From NCBI GenBank assembly GCA_963807235.1, contig CAWEBF010000022.1:116146-180145 (forward strand): a stretch of DNA of 64,000 nt, read 5' to 3'. Made by a program: the position numbers and the translations under genes. The notes under the pieces are model-generated. The model saw only the letters and a program-made list of their open reading frames with translations, made no database searches and had not been told where the DNA came from. This DNA comes from CAWEBF01 sp963807235 (GTDB lineage Bacteria > Acidobacteriota > Vicinamibacteria > Vicinamibacterales > UBA2999). Below, in pieces: positions 1 to 8,815 of this stretch. Each line of letters begins with the position of its first letter. The stretch's first letter is position 1.

Positions 1-370
1 TCGCCAGAACCAGCGTGAGGTAGCGCGTGTACTGGGTGATCTTCCGGCGGCCGAGCTCCCCTTCCTTCGAGATGCGCTCGAGGTAGGGCCACACCACGGT
101 GAGCAGCTGCAGGATGATCGACGAGCTGATGTACGGCATCACCCCCAGCGCGAAGATCGTCATCCGCGACAGGTTGTCGCCCGTGAACATGTTGTAGAGC
201 CCGAACATGGTGTTCGAGGCCTGGTCCGCCAGGATCTTCAGCGCCTGCGAGTTCACGCCCGGCATCGGGATCGTGCTGCCCGCGCGATACACGCCCAGCA
301 TCGCGAGCGTGAACAGCACGCGGTTGCGCAGGTCGGTGATCTGGAACAGGTTTTTGAGCGCGTTATCCAT
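1..370 (-). CDS. secY: Preprotein translocase subunit SecY, N-terminal part (runs off the window)
   Basis: SecY forms the protein-conducting channel of the inner membrane. Only the first 123 codons lie in the window. The translation opens MDNALKNLFQITDLRNR, followed by the first membrane segment, the plug region (YRAGSTIPMPGVN) and the second segment with ALGVMPYISSSIILQLL, the usual SecY N-terminal signatures. The ATG at 370 sits 9 bp after the rplO stop, so it is the last visible gene of the spc part of the superoperon. The C-terminal two thirds are outside the window. Confidence 0.95.
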   Translation of the reverse strand, partial: MDNALKNLFQITDLRNRVLFTLAMLGVYRAGSTIPMPGVNSQALKILADQASNTMFGLYNMFTGDNLSRMTIFALGVMPYISSSIILQLLTVVWPYLERISKEGELGRRKITQYTRYLTLVLA

Positions 371-379
371 GGCGAGTCC

Positions 380-838
380 CTACGACTTTGCCGCCTCCAG
401 CACCTGCGCCGAGCCACCGGCCGCGGCCAGCTTCTCTGCCGCCTTGCCGCTGAACTTGTGCGCGCGCACGCTGAGCTTCTTCGATACGTCGCCGCGCGCC
501 AGCACCTTGATGGGCAGCCGCGCGTCGCGCACGAGCCCGCTCGAGCGCATCAGCTCGGGCGTCACGTCGGCGCCGTCGTCGAACCGCTCCGCCAGCGTGT
601 CCAGGTTCACCACGGCGTACTCCACCCGGAACGGGTTGTGGAACCCGCGCTTCGGGATGCGCCGGTGCAGCGGCATCTGGCCGCCCTCGAACCCACGCTT
701 GAACTTGTATCCCGAGCGCGACTTCTGGCCCTTGTGGCCCCGGCCCGCCTGCGTGCCCTGTCCGGTGCCGTGCCCCCGGCCCACCCGTTTCTTGGAATGG
801 GTGGCTCCGGAAGGCGGCTTGAGCTTGTCCAGACTCAT
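380..838 (-). CDS. rplO: 50S ribosomal protein L15
   Basis: L15 is a late-assembling 23S rRNA-binding protein of the large subunit. The 152-residue product has the glycine-rich, basic N-terminal arm (VGRGHGTGQGTQAGRGHKG) and the C-terminal globular part ending in LAAAGGSAQVLEAAKS. Length is normal for the family. It follows rpmD by 4 bp and precedes secY, the standard spc order. Confidence 0.97.
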   Translation of the reverse strand: MSLDKLKPPSGATHSKKRVGRGHGTGQGTQAGRGHKGQKSRSGYKFKRGFEGGQMPLHRRIPKRGFHNPFRVEYAVVNLDTLAERFDDGADVTPELMRSSGLVRDARLPIKVLARGDVSKKLSVRAHKFSGKAAEKLAAAGGSAQVLEAAKS

Positions 839-842
839 GGGT

Positions 843-1067
843 TTACTCGCTGACCGCCACCAGGTGGCGCACCTTGTGAATCATGCCCCGCGTCTCGGGA
901 GTATCGAGCAGCTCCACGGAATGGTTCAGGCGCCGAAGCCCCATCCCCGTCACCGTGGCCGCCTGGGTCTTGTTGAACCCGGTGGTGCTCTTGAGCAGCG
1001 TGATCTTCAGCCGCTTGCCCGCCGCGCTCTTCAAGGCCGCCTGTTTCTTCTGCGCTGTCTTCGCCAT
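843..1067 (-). CDS. rpmD: 50S ribosomal protein L30
   Basis: Product of 74 residues. The core (KRLKITLLKSTTGFNKTQAA to the C-terminal VRHLVAV) is the short L30 fold; an N-terminal extension of about 17 mostly basic residues makes it longer than the roughly 60-residue E. coli protein. I chose the ATG at 1067 (MAKTAQKK) because the reading frame further upstream would run through the end of rpsE and shows no homology. A GACGAGACATG context gives a weak Shine-Dalgarno. Confidence 0.93.
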   Translation of the reverse strand: MAKTAQKKQAALKSAAGKRLKITLLKSTTGFNKTQAATVTGMGLRRLNHSVELLDTPETRGMIHKVRHLVAVSE

Positions 1068-1077
1068 GTCTCGTCCT

Positions 1078-1602
1078 TCAGGCGCCGACCAGGTCGGCCA
1101 TTTCCTTGCCGCGCATCCGCGCAATCCGCGCCGGGTCCCGCAGATCCATCAGACCGGCAAACGTCGCCCGCACCACGTTGTGCGCGTTGGCCGATCCGAG
1201 CGACTTGGTCAGCACGTTGTGGATGCCACAGCTCTCCACCACCGCGCGCACGGCGCCGCCGGCAATCAGGCCGGTGCCCTCGGGCGCCGGCTTCATCAGC
1301 ACACTGCCCGACCCGAACTTGCCCACGACCATGTGCGGGATCGTGGTGCCGGCAAGCGGCACGCGGATCAGGTTCTTCTTGGCGGCCTCGATGCCCTTCT
1401 TGATCGCGGAGGGCACCTCCTTGGCCTTGCCCACGCCGAAGCCCACCACCCCGTGGCCATCGCCGACGACGACGAGCGCGCTGAAGCTCAGGTTCTTGCC
1501 GCCCTTGACCACCTTGGTCACGCGGTTGATGGACACCACGGTGTCCTTGATCTCCATCTGCGACCCGTCGATCTTCTCGCGGTTGCGATTCATCGTTGCC
1601 AC
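1078..1602 (-). CDS. rpsE: 30S ribosomal protein S5
   Basis: S5 helps decoding fidelity and mRNA unwinding at the entry site. The 174-residue protein has the N-terminal double-stranded-RNA-binding-like domain (INRVTKVVKGGKNLSFSAL) and the C-terminal domain with the GTGLIAGGAVRAVVE signature. Intact in one frame. It lies between rplR and rpmD as in other spc operons. Confidence 0.97.
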   Translation of the reverse strand: MATMNRNREKIDGSQMEIKDTVVSINRVTKVVKGGKNLSFSALVVVGDGHGVVGFGVGKAKEVPSAIKKGIEAAKKNLIRVPLAGTTIPHMVVGKFGSGSVLMKPAPEGTGLIAGGAVRAVVESCGIHNVLTKSLGSANAHNVVRATFAGLMDLRDPARIARMRGKEMADLVGA

Positions 1603-1603
1603 G

Positions 1604-1979
1604 TCAGAACTCCAAGCCTGCTTCGCGGGCGGCGTCGGCTACGGCCTTGATGCGCCCGTGATACAGAAAACCGTTTCGATCGAACACCACCTGCTTCACG
1701 CCCTTTTCCAGCAGCCGCTCGGCAATGGCCTTGCCGATGGCCTTGGCGCCGGCCACGTTCCCGCCCTTGGCCTCCTTCGGCAGCGCGCCCTTGAGCGTGG
1801 GCTCCACGGTGGAGGCCGAGGCAATCGTCTGCCCCTTCGCGTCGTCCACCACCTGCACGTAGATGTGCGAGACGCTGCGGAACACGGTCAGCCGTGGGCG
1901 CTCGGGGGTGCCTTGCACGCGCTTGCGGATCCGGTAACCTGATCCGCTCTCGCCGGTCGTCCTTCGTCTTGATTCGCAT
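1604..1979 (-). CDS. rplR: 50S ribosomal protein L18, one apparent frameshift
   Basis: L18 binds 5S rRNA. The C-terminal 100 residues (GTPERPRLTVFRSVSHIYVQ onward) read in one frame, but the expected basic N-terminus is in another: MRIKTKDDRRERIR starts at the ATG at 1979 and joins YRIRKRVQGTPERPRL if one T is removed near 1939 (AGGTTACCGG read as AGGTACCGG). The joined protein of about 124 residues matches normal L18 architecture. Since the gene is essential, the break is most likely an assembly error; a real shorter protein beginning near 1918 would lack the RNA-binding arm. Confidence 0.88.
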
Positions 1980-2011
1980 CGTCGCCTCAGTGTCTTCCGT
2001 CGTCCCAGGTC

Positions 2012-2551
2012 CTACTTGGCCCCGGTCTTTCCGACCTTCTTCTTCAGGACTTCGCCGGTGTAGCGCACGCCCTTCTGCTTGTAGGGGTCGGGCTTGCGGA
2101 GCCGCCGCATGTTGGCCGCGACCTGACCCACGAGCTGCCGATCCACTCCGGTCACGACGATGTGGGTGTTCTTGTCCACCGTGACGTCGATGCCCTTGGG
2201 AACCTCGAAGACCACCGGGTGCGAATACCCGAGGGCGAAGTGCACCTGCGCTCCCTTGACCTCGGCGCGGTAGCCCACGCCGACGATGTCGAGCTCCTTC
2301 TTGAAGCCATCGGTCACACCCGTCACCGCATTGGCCACGAGGCTCCGGGCCAGGCCGTGGAACTTCTTGAGCCCGGGCTCCTCGCGCTCGAGCCTGGCCA
2401 CCAGGGCCTCGCCGTCTTTGGCGAACAGGATGCCGGGGGGCACCATCTGCGTGAGCGAACCCTTCGGGCCCTTCACCTCGACGGCGCCGGCCGCGATGTT
2501 GACCGTCACGCCCTTGGGCAGCGCGATCGGCTTCTTTCCAATTCGGGACAT
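2012..2551 (-). CDS. rplF: 50S ribosomal protein L6
   Basis: 179 residues with the two tandem L6 domains. It opens MSRIGKKPIALPKGVTV and ends with the C-terminal signature PDPYKQKGVRYTGEVLKKK, which in the family contacts 23S rRNA near the sarcin-ricin loop. Intact; 15 bp after rpsH. Confidence 0.97.
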   Translation of the reverse strand: MSRIGKKPIALPKGVTVNIAAGAVEVKGPKGSLTQMVPPGILFAKDGEALVARLEREEPGLKKFHGLARSLVANAVTGVTDGFKKELDIVGVGYRAEVKGAQVHFALGYSHPVVFEVPKGIDVTVDKNTHIVVTGVDRQLVGQVAANMRRLRKPDPYKQKGVRYTGEVLKKKVGKTGAK

Positions 2552-2566
2552 GTGTCTAGCCCTCGC

Positions 2567-2980
2567 CTACCACACGTTGCAGAGCACTTCGCCGCCGACG
2601 CCCGCCTTCTTGGCGGCGCGGCCGGTCATCACGCCGTGCGACGTCGTCAGGATGCTGGTGCCGAGGCCGCCGAGCACGGTCGGCACGTCGTCCACGCCGA
2701 AGTAGACGCGGCGGCCCGGGCGGCTGATGCGTGCGATCCCGGTGATCACCTTCTCGCCCTGGGGGCCGTAGCGAAGGAACACGCGGATCAACTGCTGCGC
2801 GGCCCGGCCGGGCTTCTCCGCCGGCACCTCGACCAGGCGGTAGCCCTGGATGAAGCCCTCGTCCTGCAGGATGCGCGCGATCTCCGCCTTCAGTTTGCTG
2901 GCGGGCATGTCCACACGCGCGTGCCGCGCCGACACGGCGTTGCGGATTCGCGTGAGCATGTCAGAAATCGGATCGGTCAT
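2567..2980 (-). CDS. rpsH: 30S ribosomal protein S8
   Basis: S8 organises the central domain of 16S rRNA and in several bacteria represses the spc operon. The 137-residue product opens MTDPISDMLTRIRNA and carries the C-terminal motif SILTTSHGVMTGRAAKK. Length and order are typical. Confidence 0.97.
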   Translation of the reverse strand: MTDPISDMLTRIRNAVSARHARVDMPASKLKAEIARILQDEGFIQGYRLVEVPAEKPGRAAQQLIRVFLRYGPQGEKVITGIARISRPGRRVYFGVDDVPTVLGGLGTSILTTSHGVMTGRAAKKAGVGGEVLCNVW

Positions 2981-2995
2981 GTTTGTCTCTCTCGC

Positions 2996-3181
2996 CTACC
3001 AGGAACTCTTGGTCACGCCGGTCACATCACCTTCGAGCGCCAGCTTCCGGAAGCACAGACGGCACATGTCGAACTTGCGCATGAAGGCCCTGGGCCGGCC
3101 GCACAGCTTGCAGCGGTTGCGGTGCCGGGTCTTGAACTTCAGCGTTTTCGCCTCGCGGGCCATCTTTGCCGTGGTTGCCAT
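2996..3181 (-). CDS. rpsN: 30S ribosomal protein S14, zinc-binding short type
   Basis: 61-residue S14 of the Zn (C+) type. Cys24-x2-Cys27 and Cys40-x2-Cys43 form the zinc ribbon (CKLCGRP and CRLC). The long C- form with about 100 residues is absent here. It follows a 135-bp spacer after rplE that holds several hairpins. Confidence 0.97.
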   Translation of the reverse strand: MATTAKMAREAKTLKFKTRHRNRCKLCGRPRAFMRKFDMCRLCFRKLALEGDVTGVTKSSW

Positions 3182-3198
3182 CTCGATCCTTGCCTCTG

Positions 3199-3323
3199 CC
3201 GCTATGCGGCCTCGAACCTCGAACCATTCATCCCGATGTCGGACCGCATAGCGGCCCGGCGCGCAAAGCGCGCCAAGAAGACACTGTCAGAGCTAGCCAT
3301 CATGCGAAGCTCGTGGCTAGCTC
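3199..3323. repeat. Cluster of inverted repeats in the rpsN-rplE spacer
   Basis: The 135 bp between rpsN and rplE is the longest spacer inside the S10-spc genes. It contains three inverted pairs: CCGCTATGCGG (3199-3209) with CCGCATAGCGG (3244-3254); the hairpin GGCGCGCAAAGCGCGCC (3258-3274); and GAGCTAGCCA (3290-3299) with TGGCTAGCTC (3314-3323). The last arm overlaps the rplE stop codon. In mRNA these can stack as nested or successive stems and could tune or attenuate transcription between L5 and S14, but no function is shown. Confidence 0.6.
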
Positions 3324-3859
3324 GTGCGGAAGGGCACGCCCATCAACTGGAGCAGCTTGCGGGCTTCCTCGTCGGTCTTGGCCGTGGTGACCACCGACAC
3401 GTTCATGCCGCGCGCCTTGTCCACCTTCATGTAGTCGATCTCCGGGAAGAGCAGCTGATCGCGGAGACCCATCGTGAAGTTGCCGCGCCCGTCGAAGCCC
3501 TTGGGCGACACTCCGCGGAAGTCGCGGACGCGGGGCAGTGCGATGCTGATCAGCCGGTCCAGGAACTCCCACATCCGCTCGCCGCGCAGGGTGACCATGG
3601 CGCCCACCGGCATCCCCTGCCGCAGCTTGAACTGGGCGATCGACTTGGTGGCGCGGCGCACCACGGCCTTCTGGCCGGTGATGCGGCCGATCTCGTCGGC
3701 GCCCACGTCGGCCAGCTTCGCGTTCGACGTGGCCTCGCCCAGCCCCATGTTGACCACCACTTTCTGGATCTTGGGGACGGCGTTCACGTTGCCGTAGCCG
3801 AACTCCTTCTTGAGCGCCGGCGCGACTTCCTTCTGATACCGCTCTCTCAGGCGACTCAT
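3317..3859 (-). CDS. rplE: 50S ribosomal protein L5
   Basis: L5 binds 5S rRNA and contacts the P-site tRNA. The 180-residue protein starts MSRLRERYQKEVAPALKKEF and contains VVNMGLGEATSNAKL and a C-terminal VSVVTTAKTDEEARKLL. The frame is open far upstream, but the ATG at 3859 is chosen because it gives normal L5 length and overlaps the rplX stop by 4 bp (ATGA), suggesting translational coupling. Confidence 0.97.
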   Translation of the reverse strand: MSRLRERYQKEVAPALKKEFGYGNVNAVPKIQKVVVNMGLGEATSNAKLADVGADEIGRITGQKAVVRRATKSIAQFKLRQGMPVGAMVTLRGERMWEFLDRLISIALPRVRDFRGVSPKGFDGRGNFTMGLRDQLLFPEIDYMKVDKARGMNVSVVTTAKTDEEARKLLQLMGVPFRTS

Positions 3860-4185
3860 TTGTCCACCACTCCCTCGCACTTGCGGCAGATCCGGACCTT
3901 GCGATCGCCCTGCTGCTGGTGGCCGATCCTCGTCGTCTTGCCGCACTCCGGGCACACCAGCTGGACGTTGCTGGCGTGCAGCGTGCCCTCGCGCTCCACG
4001 ATGCCGCCCTTGATGTTGCGCTGCGGGTTCGGGCGCGTGTGCCGCTTGATGACGTTGACGCCTTCCACGATCAGCCGGTTCCGGTCGGGCAGCACCTTCA
4101 GCACCCGGCCGCGCTTTCCACGGTCCCGGCCCGCCGTCACGACCACGTTGTCGTTGCGGCGAATCACTACTTGCGCTCTCGCCAT
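3856..4185 (-). CDS. rplX: 50S ribosomal protein L24 with C-terminal four-cysteine motif
   Basis: 109 residues. The N-terminal KOW motif (VVVTAGRDRGKRGRVLKV) is standard L24, an assembly initiator of the large subunit. The C-terminus contains two CxxC pairs (VCPECGK and ICRKCE), the spacing of a small zinc ribbon; E. coli L24 lacks these cysteines but some phyla have them. Intact; overlaps rplE by 4 bp. Confidence 0.96.
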   Translation of the reverse strand: MARAQVVIRRNDNVVVTAGRDRGKRGRVLKVLPDRNRLIVEGVNVIKRHTRPNPQRNIKGGIVEREGTLHASNVQLVCPECGKTTRIGHQQQGDRKVRICRKCEGVVDK

Positions 4186-4188
4186 GAC

Positions 4189-4557
4189 CTACAGAACCTC
4201 CGGTGCCAGCGAAATGATCTTCATGAAGCGGCGCTCGCGCAGTTCGCGGGCAACGGGCCCGAACACGCGCGTGCCGATCGGCTCGTTCTGGTCGTTCACG
4301 AGCACCGCCGCGTTCCGGTCGAACCGGATGTAGCTGCCGTCGCGCCGGCGCTGCTCCTTGCGCGTGCGGACGACCACGGCCTTGACGACCTGGCCCTTCT
4401 TGACGGTCCCGTCGGGCGTGGCTTCCTTCACCGACGCCGTGACGATGTCGCCCAGCCGCGCGTAGCGTCCGGTCGATCCGCCAATCGGGTTGATCACCGA
4501 GATCTTCCGGGCACCCGAGTTGTCGGCCACGTCGAGGATCGAACGCATCTGGATCAT
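4189..4557 (-). CDS. rplN: 50S ribosomal protein L14
   Basis: 122 residues beginning MIQMRSILDVADNSGARKIS, a near-invariant L14 N-terminus, and containing VVRTRKEQRRRDGSYIRFD. L14 sits at the subunit interface and forms bridges with 16S rRNA. Intact and in canonical order between rpsQ and rplX. Confidence 0.98.
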   Translation of the reverse strand: MIQMRSILDVADNSGARKISVINPIGGSTGRYARLGDIVTASVKEATPDGTVKKGQVVKAVVVRTRKEQRRRDGSYIRFDRNAAVLVNDQNEPIGTRVFGPVARELRERRFMKIISLAPEVL

Positions 4558-4584
4558 GGTGGTTTCCTCTCTCGATCCGGCTCG

Positions 4585-4839
4585 CTAGACGACCGGCGCC
4601 TTGGTCACCACGCGCGTCACCACCCACCGCTTGCGGCGGCTCAACGGCCGCGACTCGGCGATGGCGACGGTGTCGCCCATCTTGGCGGAGTCGTCCTCGT
4701 CGTGGGCGACGAACGTGGACGTCTTGCGTTGAATCTTGCCGTAGACGCCGTGGCGGACCTGACGCTCGACGGCGACGACCACCGTCTTCTGCATCTTGTC
4801 GCTGACGACCGTTCCCGTGACTTGTGACTTGACGCTCAT
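4585..4839 (-). CDS. rpsQ: 30S ribosomal protein S17
   Basis: 84-residue OB-fold protein that binds the 5' domain of 16S rRNA. GTVVSDKMQKTVVVAVER near the N-terminus is the diagnostic segment. Intact, between rpmC and rplN. Confidence 0.97.
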   Translation of the reverse strand: MSVKSQVTGTVVSDKMQKTVVVAVERQVRHGVYGKIQRKTSTFVAHDEDDSAKMGDTVAIAESRPLSRRKRWVVTRVVTKAPVV

Positions 4840-4856
4840 GTGTCTCTCACTCTGCT

Positions 4857-5057
4857 CTACGGCCTGCTCTCGTTTTCGCGCTCGCGCAGCACTGTCTTCA
4901 CCTTGGCCAGGTCCCGCCGCACCAGGCGGACCTTGACCGGCGCCTCGAGCTGTCCCATGGACTTCTGGATGCGCAGCCGGAACAGCTGGTCGCCCAGATC
5001 CTGCTCGCGCGCCCGCAGCTCGTCCACCGACAGCTCGCGAATCTCCCCTACTTTCAT
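4857..5057 (-). CDS. rpmC: 50S ribosomal protein L29
   Basis: 66-residue two-helix protein near the nascent-peptide exit. MKVGEIRELSVDELRAREQ and LFRLRIQKSMGQLE match the family. The frame is open upstream through rplP, but the ATG at 5057 gives normal L29 length and overlaps the rplP stop as ATGA, which decides the start. Confidence 0.95.
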   Translation of the reverse strand: MKVGEIRELSVDELRAREQDLGDQLFRLRIQKSMGQLEAPVKVRLVRRDLAKVKTVLRERENESRP

Positions 5058-5482
5058 GACGCCTTCTCCTGCTGCGCGAAGCGGGTGGCGAACCTGGTCT
5101 TGATGGGCAGCTTGGCCGCCGCCAGCTGCATCGCCCGCTTCGCGTCGGCCAACGTCACGCCTTCCATCTCGAACATGATCCGGCCCGGCCGCACCACGCA
5201 CACCCATTGGTCGGGCGCGCCCTTGCCCTTGCCCATTCGGGTTTCGAGCGGCTTCTTCGTGATCGGCTTGTCGGGGAACACGCGCACCCAGATCTTGCCG
5301 CCGCGCTTGATGAAGCGGGTCATCGCCACGCGGGCAGCTTCGATCTGCCGCGCGGTGATCCACGCGGGCTCGAGCGCCTTCAGCCCGTAGTCGCCGAACG
5401 ACACGTCCGATCCGCGCCACGCCTTGCCGGCCATGCGTCCGCGCTGCTGCTTGCGGAACTTGACCTTTTTTGGCATCAACAT
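5054..5482 (-). CDS. rplP: 50S ribosomal protein L16
   Basis: 142 residues starting MLMPKKVKFRKQQRGRM. L16 organises the A-site region and 5S rRNA contacts. RQIEAARVAMTRFIKRGGK is the expected central signature. Length is slightly above the usual 136-138. Overlaps rpmC by 4 bp. Confidence 0.97.
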   Translation of the reverse strand: MLMPKKVKFRKQQRGRMAGKAWRGSDVSFGDYGLKALEPAWITARQIEAARVAMTRFIKRGGKIWVRVFPDKPITKKPLETRMGKGKGAPDQWVCVVRPGRIMFEMEGVTLADAKRAMQLAAAKLPIKTRFATRFAQQEKAS

Positions 5483-5519
5483 GCTTGCTACCTCTGCTCA
5501 GCCCTGCTCGACGGCCGCC

Positions 5520-6211
<692 letters not shown>

Positions 6212-6223
6212 CTGTGCTGACCT

Positions 6224-6673
6224 CTAGTCCTTTGCCTTGCCCGACTGCGCAGTGGCTGCCTTGCGGGCTGCCTTGCGCGACGGCGTAGTGTCACCGGCGG
6301 GCTTGGCCGCCACGCGCGCGATCTTGAGCGGCCGCTCCCCCACCTTCACCGTCAGGTGTGCCGTGCGCTTCACGACGCGATACGCCCGCCCCATCGGGGC
6401 TGGCCGCACGCGCTTCTGCGACGGGCCCTGGTTGGCGTAGCACGCGGACACGAACAGCCGCTCGATATCCCCGCCGAATCCCTCGGACTGCTGGACGTTG
6501 GCCACCGCCGACCGCAGCACCTTCCCGATGTCCCGCGCGATGGTCTTGCGCGTGAACTGCAGGATGGCGATCGCCTCGTTGACGCTCTTGTTGCGGATCA
6601 GATCGCACACGAGCCCCGCCTTCTGGGCGGAGGTGCGCACGCCGCGCGCCGTTGCTTGTGCTTCCACAGCCAT
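6224..6673 (-). CDS. rplV: 50S ribosomal protein L22 with long C-terminal tail
   Basis: L22 lines the peptide exit tunnel. Residues 1-110 form the usual domain (VCDLIRNKSVNEAIAILQF, then RVRPAPMGRAYRV); about 35 further Ala/Lys/Arg-rich residues extend beyond the usual 110-115-residue family length. Intact, between rpsS and rpsC. Confidence 0.96.
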   Translation of the reverse strand: MAVEAQATARGVRTSAQKAGLVCDLIRNKSVNEAIAILQFTRKTIARDIGKVLRSAVANVQQSEGFGGDIERLFVSACYANQGPSQKRVRPAPMGRAYRVVKRTAHLTVKVGERPLKIARVAAKPAGDTTPSRKAARKAATAQSGKAKD

Positions 6674-6683
6674 GTCTCGATCC

Positions 6684-6998
6684 CTATCCCTTGGCCGGCG
6701 GGGCCGCCGGCGCCGACGCAGCGGCCGCGGCCTTTTCGGTCTTCGTGGTGTGGCCCCTGAACGACCGCGTGGGCGAGAACTCGCCGAGCTTGTGCCCCAC
6801 CATGTTCTCGGTCACGTAGACCGGGATGAACTTCTTCCCGTTGTGCACGGCCATCGTGTGCCCGACCATCTCGGGAATCACCGTCGAGCGGCGCGACCAC
6901 GTCTTGACCACGCGCTTTTCGTTCACCCGGTTCATCTCCTCGATCTTCTCGAGGAGCGCGGTATCGACGAACGGACCCTTCTTCAGTGAGCGGCTCAT
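6684..6998 (-). CDS. rpsS: 30S ribosomal protein S19
   Basis: 104 residues. The core MSRSLKKGPFVDTALLEKIE and IPVYVTENMVGHKLGEFS is canonical S19, at the head of the small subunit; an Ala/Pro-rich tail of about 12 residues follows. The frame is open upstream into rplB, so the start at 6998 is chosen from homology and the 5-bp gap to the rplB stop. Confidence 0.97.
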   Translation of the reverse strand: MSRSLKKGPFVDTALLEKIEEMNRVNEKRVVKTWSRRSTVIPEMVGHTMAVHNGKKFIPVYVTENMVGHKLGEFSPTRSFRGHTTKTEKAAAAASAPAAPPAKG

Positions 6999-7003
6999 GA
7001 CGG

Positions 7004-7828
7004 TTACTTCGTCCTCTTCTGCACAATGAAGCGATCGGTGTCCTTGCGGCGTCTGGTCTTGAACCCCTTGGTGGGCTGACCCCATGGCGACACGGGGTGG
7101 CGTCCGCCGGACGTCTTGCCCTCGCCGCCGCCGAGCGGGTGATCCACCGGGTTCATCGCGACGCCGCGCACGTGCGGCCGCTTGCCCAGCCAGCGGCTGC
7201 GGCCTGCCTTGCCGACCGAGATGTTCTCGTGGTCCAGGTTCCCCACCTGCCCGATGGTGGCGACGCACTGGACCAGGATCTTGCGGATCTCGCCCGACGG
7301 CATCTTCACGGAGGCGTAGTCGCCCTCGCGGGCCACGAGCTGCACGGCCGAGCCGGCGCTGCGCGCAATCTGGCCGCCCTTGCCGGGCCGCAGCTCCACG
7401 TTGTGGATGAGCGTTCCGAGCGGGATGTTCTTGAGCGGCAGGCAGTTGCCCGGCAGGATGTCCACGGCGTCGCCGGCCAGCAACGTGTCGCCGACCTTCA
7501 CGCCGATCGGCTGCAGGATGTAGCGCTTCTCGCCGTCGGCGTAGGTGAGCAGCGCGATGCGAGCCGACCTGTTCGGGTCGTACTCGATCGTGGAAACCGT
7601 GGCCGGGATGTCCTTCTTGTCGCGCTTGAAGTCGATCACCCGGTAGAGACGCTTGTGCCGGCCGCCGCGCCACCACGACGTCAGCTCGCCGTGGTTGTTG
7701 CGGCCACCGGTCCTCGTGAGGATCTCGGTGAGCGGCCGGTGCGGTGAGGTGGCCGTGATCTCGTCGAACGTCTGCACGGTCTGGAAGCGCTGACCGGGCG
7801 TCGTCGGTTTGAACTTGCGAATGGGCAT
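7004..7828 (-). CDS. rplB: 50S ribosomal protein L2
   Basis: 274 residues. L2 is needed for subunit association and peptidyl-transferase function; the signature VRGVAMNPVDHPLGGGEGK includes the conserved histidine near the active centre. Starts MPIRKFKPTTPGQR. Intact. Confidence 0.98.
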   Translation of the reverse strand: MPIRKFKPTTPGQRFQTVQTFDEITATSPHRPLTEILTRTGGRNNHGELTSWWRGGRHKRLYRVIDFKRDKKDIPATVSTIEYDPNRSARIALLTYADGEKRYILQPIGVKVGDTLLAGDAVDILPGNCLPLKNIPLGTLIHNVELRPGKGGQIARSAGSAVQLVAREGDYASVKMPSGEIRKILVQCVATIGQVGNLDHENISVGKAGRSRWLGKRPHVRGVAMNPVDHPLGGGEGKTSGGRHPVSPWGQPTKGFKTRRRKDTDRFIVQKRTK

Positions 7829-7846
7829 GGATGTCCGTCCTTCGCG

Positions 7847-8137
7847 CTACGCGCCCTGCAGGAACTCGGGCAGCTTCTCGCCGTCCCGCAGCCGCACGTA
7901 CGCCTTTTTCCAATCGGAGCGCCGACCCACGAATTTTCCCTGCCGTTTCATCTTGCCGTGCGCCAGCGCCGTGCGGACGTCCGCCACCTTCGAACCCAGC
8001 AGCGATTCAACCGCGCGCTTGATGTCGAGCTTGTTGGCTTCTCTCGCTACCTGAAAGACCAGCGTCAGTCCATCCTCGCGGAGGACCGTCGTCTTCTCGG
8101 TGATGAGCGGCCGGCGAATGACTTCTGTCATTTTCAT
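7847..8137 (-). CDS. rplW: 50S ribosomal protein L23
   Basis: 96 residues, docking site for trigger factor and SRP at the tunnel exit. MTEVIRRPLITEKTTVLRE and KLDIKRAVESLLGSKVADVR are typical. Two candidate ATGs lie three codons apart (MKMTEV); the first is used. Confidence 0.96.
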   Translation of the reverse strand: MKMTEVIRRPLITEKTTVLREDGLTLVFQVAREANKLDIKRAVESLLGSKVADVRTALAHGKMKRQGKFVGRRSDWKKAYVRLRDGEKLPEFLQGA

Positions 8138-8163
8138 CGCGTCACCTTGTTCATCCAGAGCCT

Positions 8164-8796
8164 CTAGCCCAGGACCGTCTGCAGCTTCTCGAGCGCCGCC
8201 TGCGTCAACACCACGCGACGCGTGCCGGCCACGTCGCGCGCCGTGATGCGGTTGCTGGGCAGGAGCCGCACGCCCGTGATGTTCCGGATCGACAGCGCCA
8301 GCGCGTCCTGCGGCGCCACGTCCACCAGCAGTGCCTTGCCCTTGCGGCCTCCGGTGACCCCAAGCCGCAGGAGCATTTCCGCGGCGGCCTTGGTCTTCAC
8401 CTTGTCCACGGCGAGCGCGTCAACCACCGTCACCTCGCCGTCCTGCAGCTTCTGCGACAGCGCGGCGCGCAGCGCGCCCAACTCGACCTTCTTGGGGAGC
8501 TGGTATTCGTAGCTCCTCGGCTGCGGCCCGTGGACCGTGCCGCCCTTGCGCCACAGCGGGTTGCGGATTTCGCCCACGCGCGCACGGCCGGTGCCCTTCT
8601 GCCGCCACGGTTTCTTGCCCGAGCCGGCCACCATCGCGCGCGTCTTGGTGGCGTGCGTCCCGCGCCGATCCGCCGCGTTGGCGCGCACCACGGAGGCATG
8701 GATCAGGTCCGCTTTCACGCGGCCCCCGAAGACCTCGTCGCTCAGCGCCAGCGAGCCGACCTTCTCGTTCTGTTGGTTGACGATATCGACAGTCAT
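8164..8796 (-). CDS. rplD: 50S ribosomal protein L4
   Basis: 210 residues. It has the long basic tunnel loop (GSGKKPWRQKGTGRARVG) and the C-terminal fold with VTARDVAGTRRVVLT-like ending. In E. coli L4 also represses the S10 operon; the leader needed for that was not sought here because rpsJ follows tuf directly. Confidence 0.97.
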   Translation of the reverse strand: MTVDIVNQQNEKVGSLALSDEVFGGRVKADLIHASVVRANAADRRGTHATKTRAMVAGSGKKPWRQKGTGRARVGEIRNPLWRKGGTVHGPQPRSYEYQLPKKVELGALRAALSQKLQDGEVTVVDALAVDKVKTKAAAEMLLRLGVTGGRKGKALLVDVAPQDALALSIRNITGVRLLPSNRITARDVAGTRRVVLTQAALEKLQTVLG

Positions 8797-8815
8797 CGTT
8801 GTTCCTTGCGACGGT

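Noticed and set aside
2162..4333. A 723-codon open frame on the plus strand across the rplF-rplX region
   Set aside because: It is the antisense shadow of conserved ribosomal genes; its translation is His/Arg/Ala-rich with no domain, as happens in high-GC genes with strong third-position bias.
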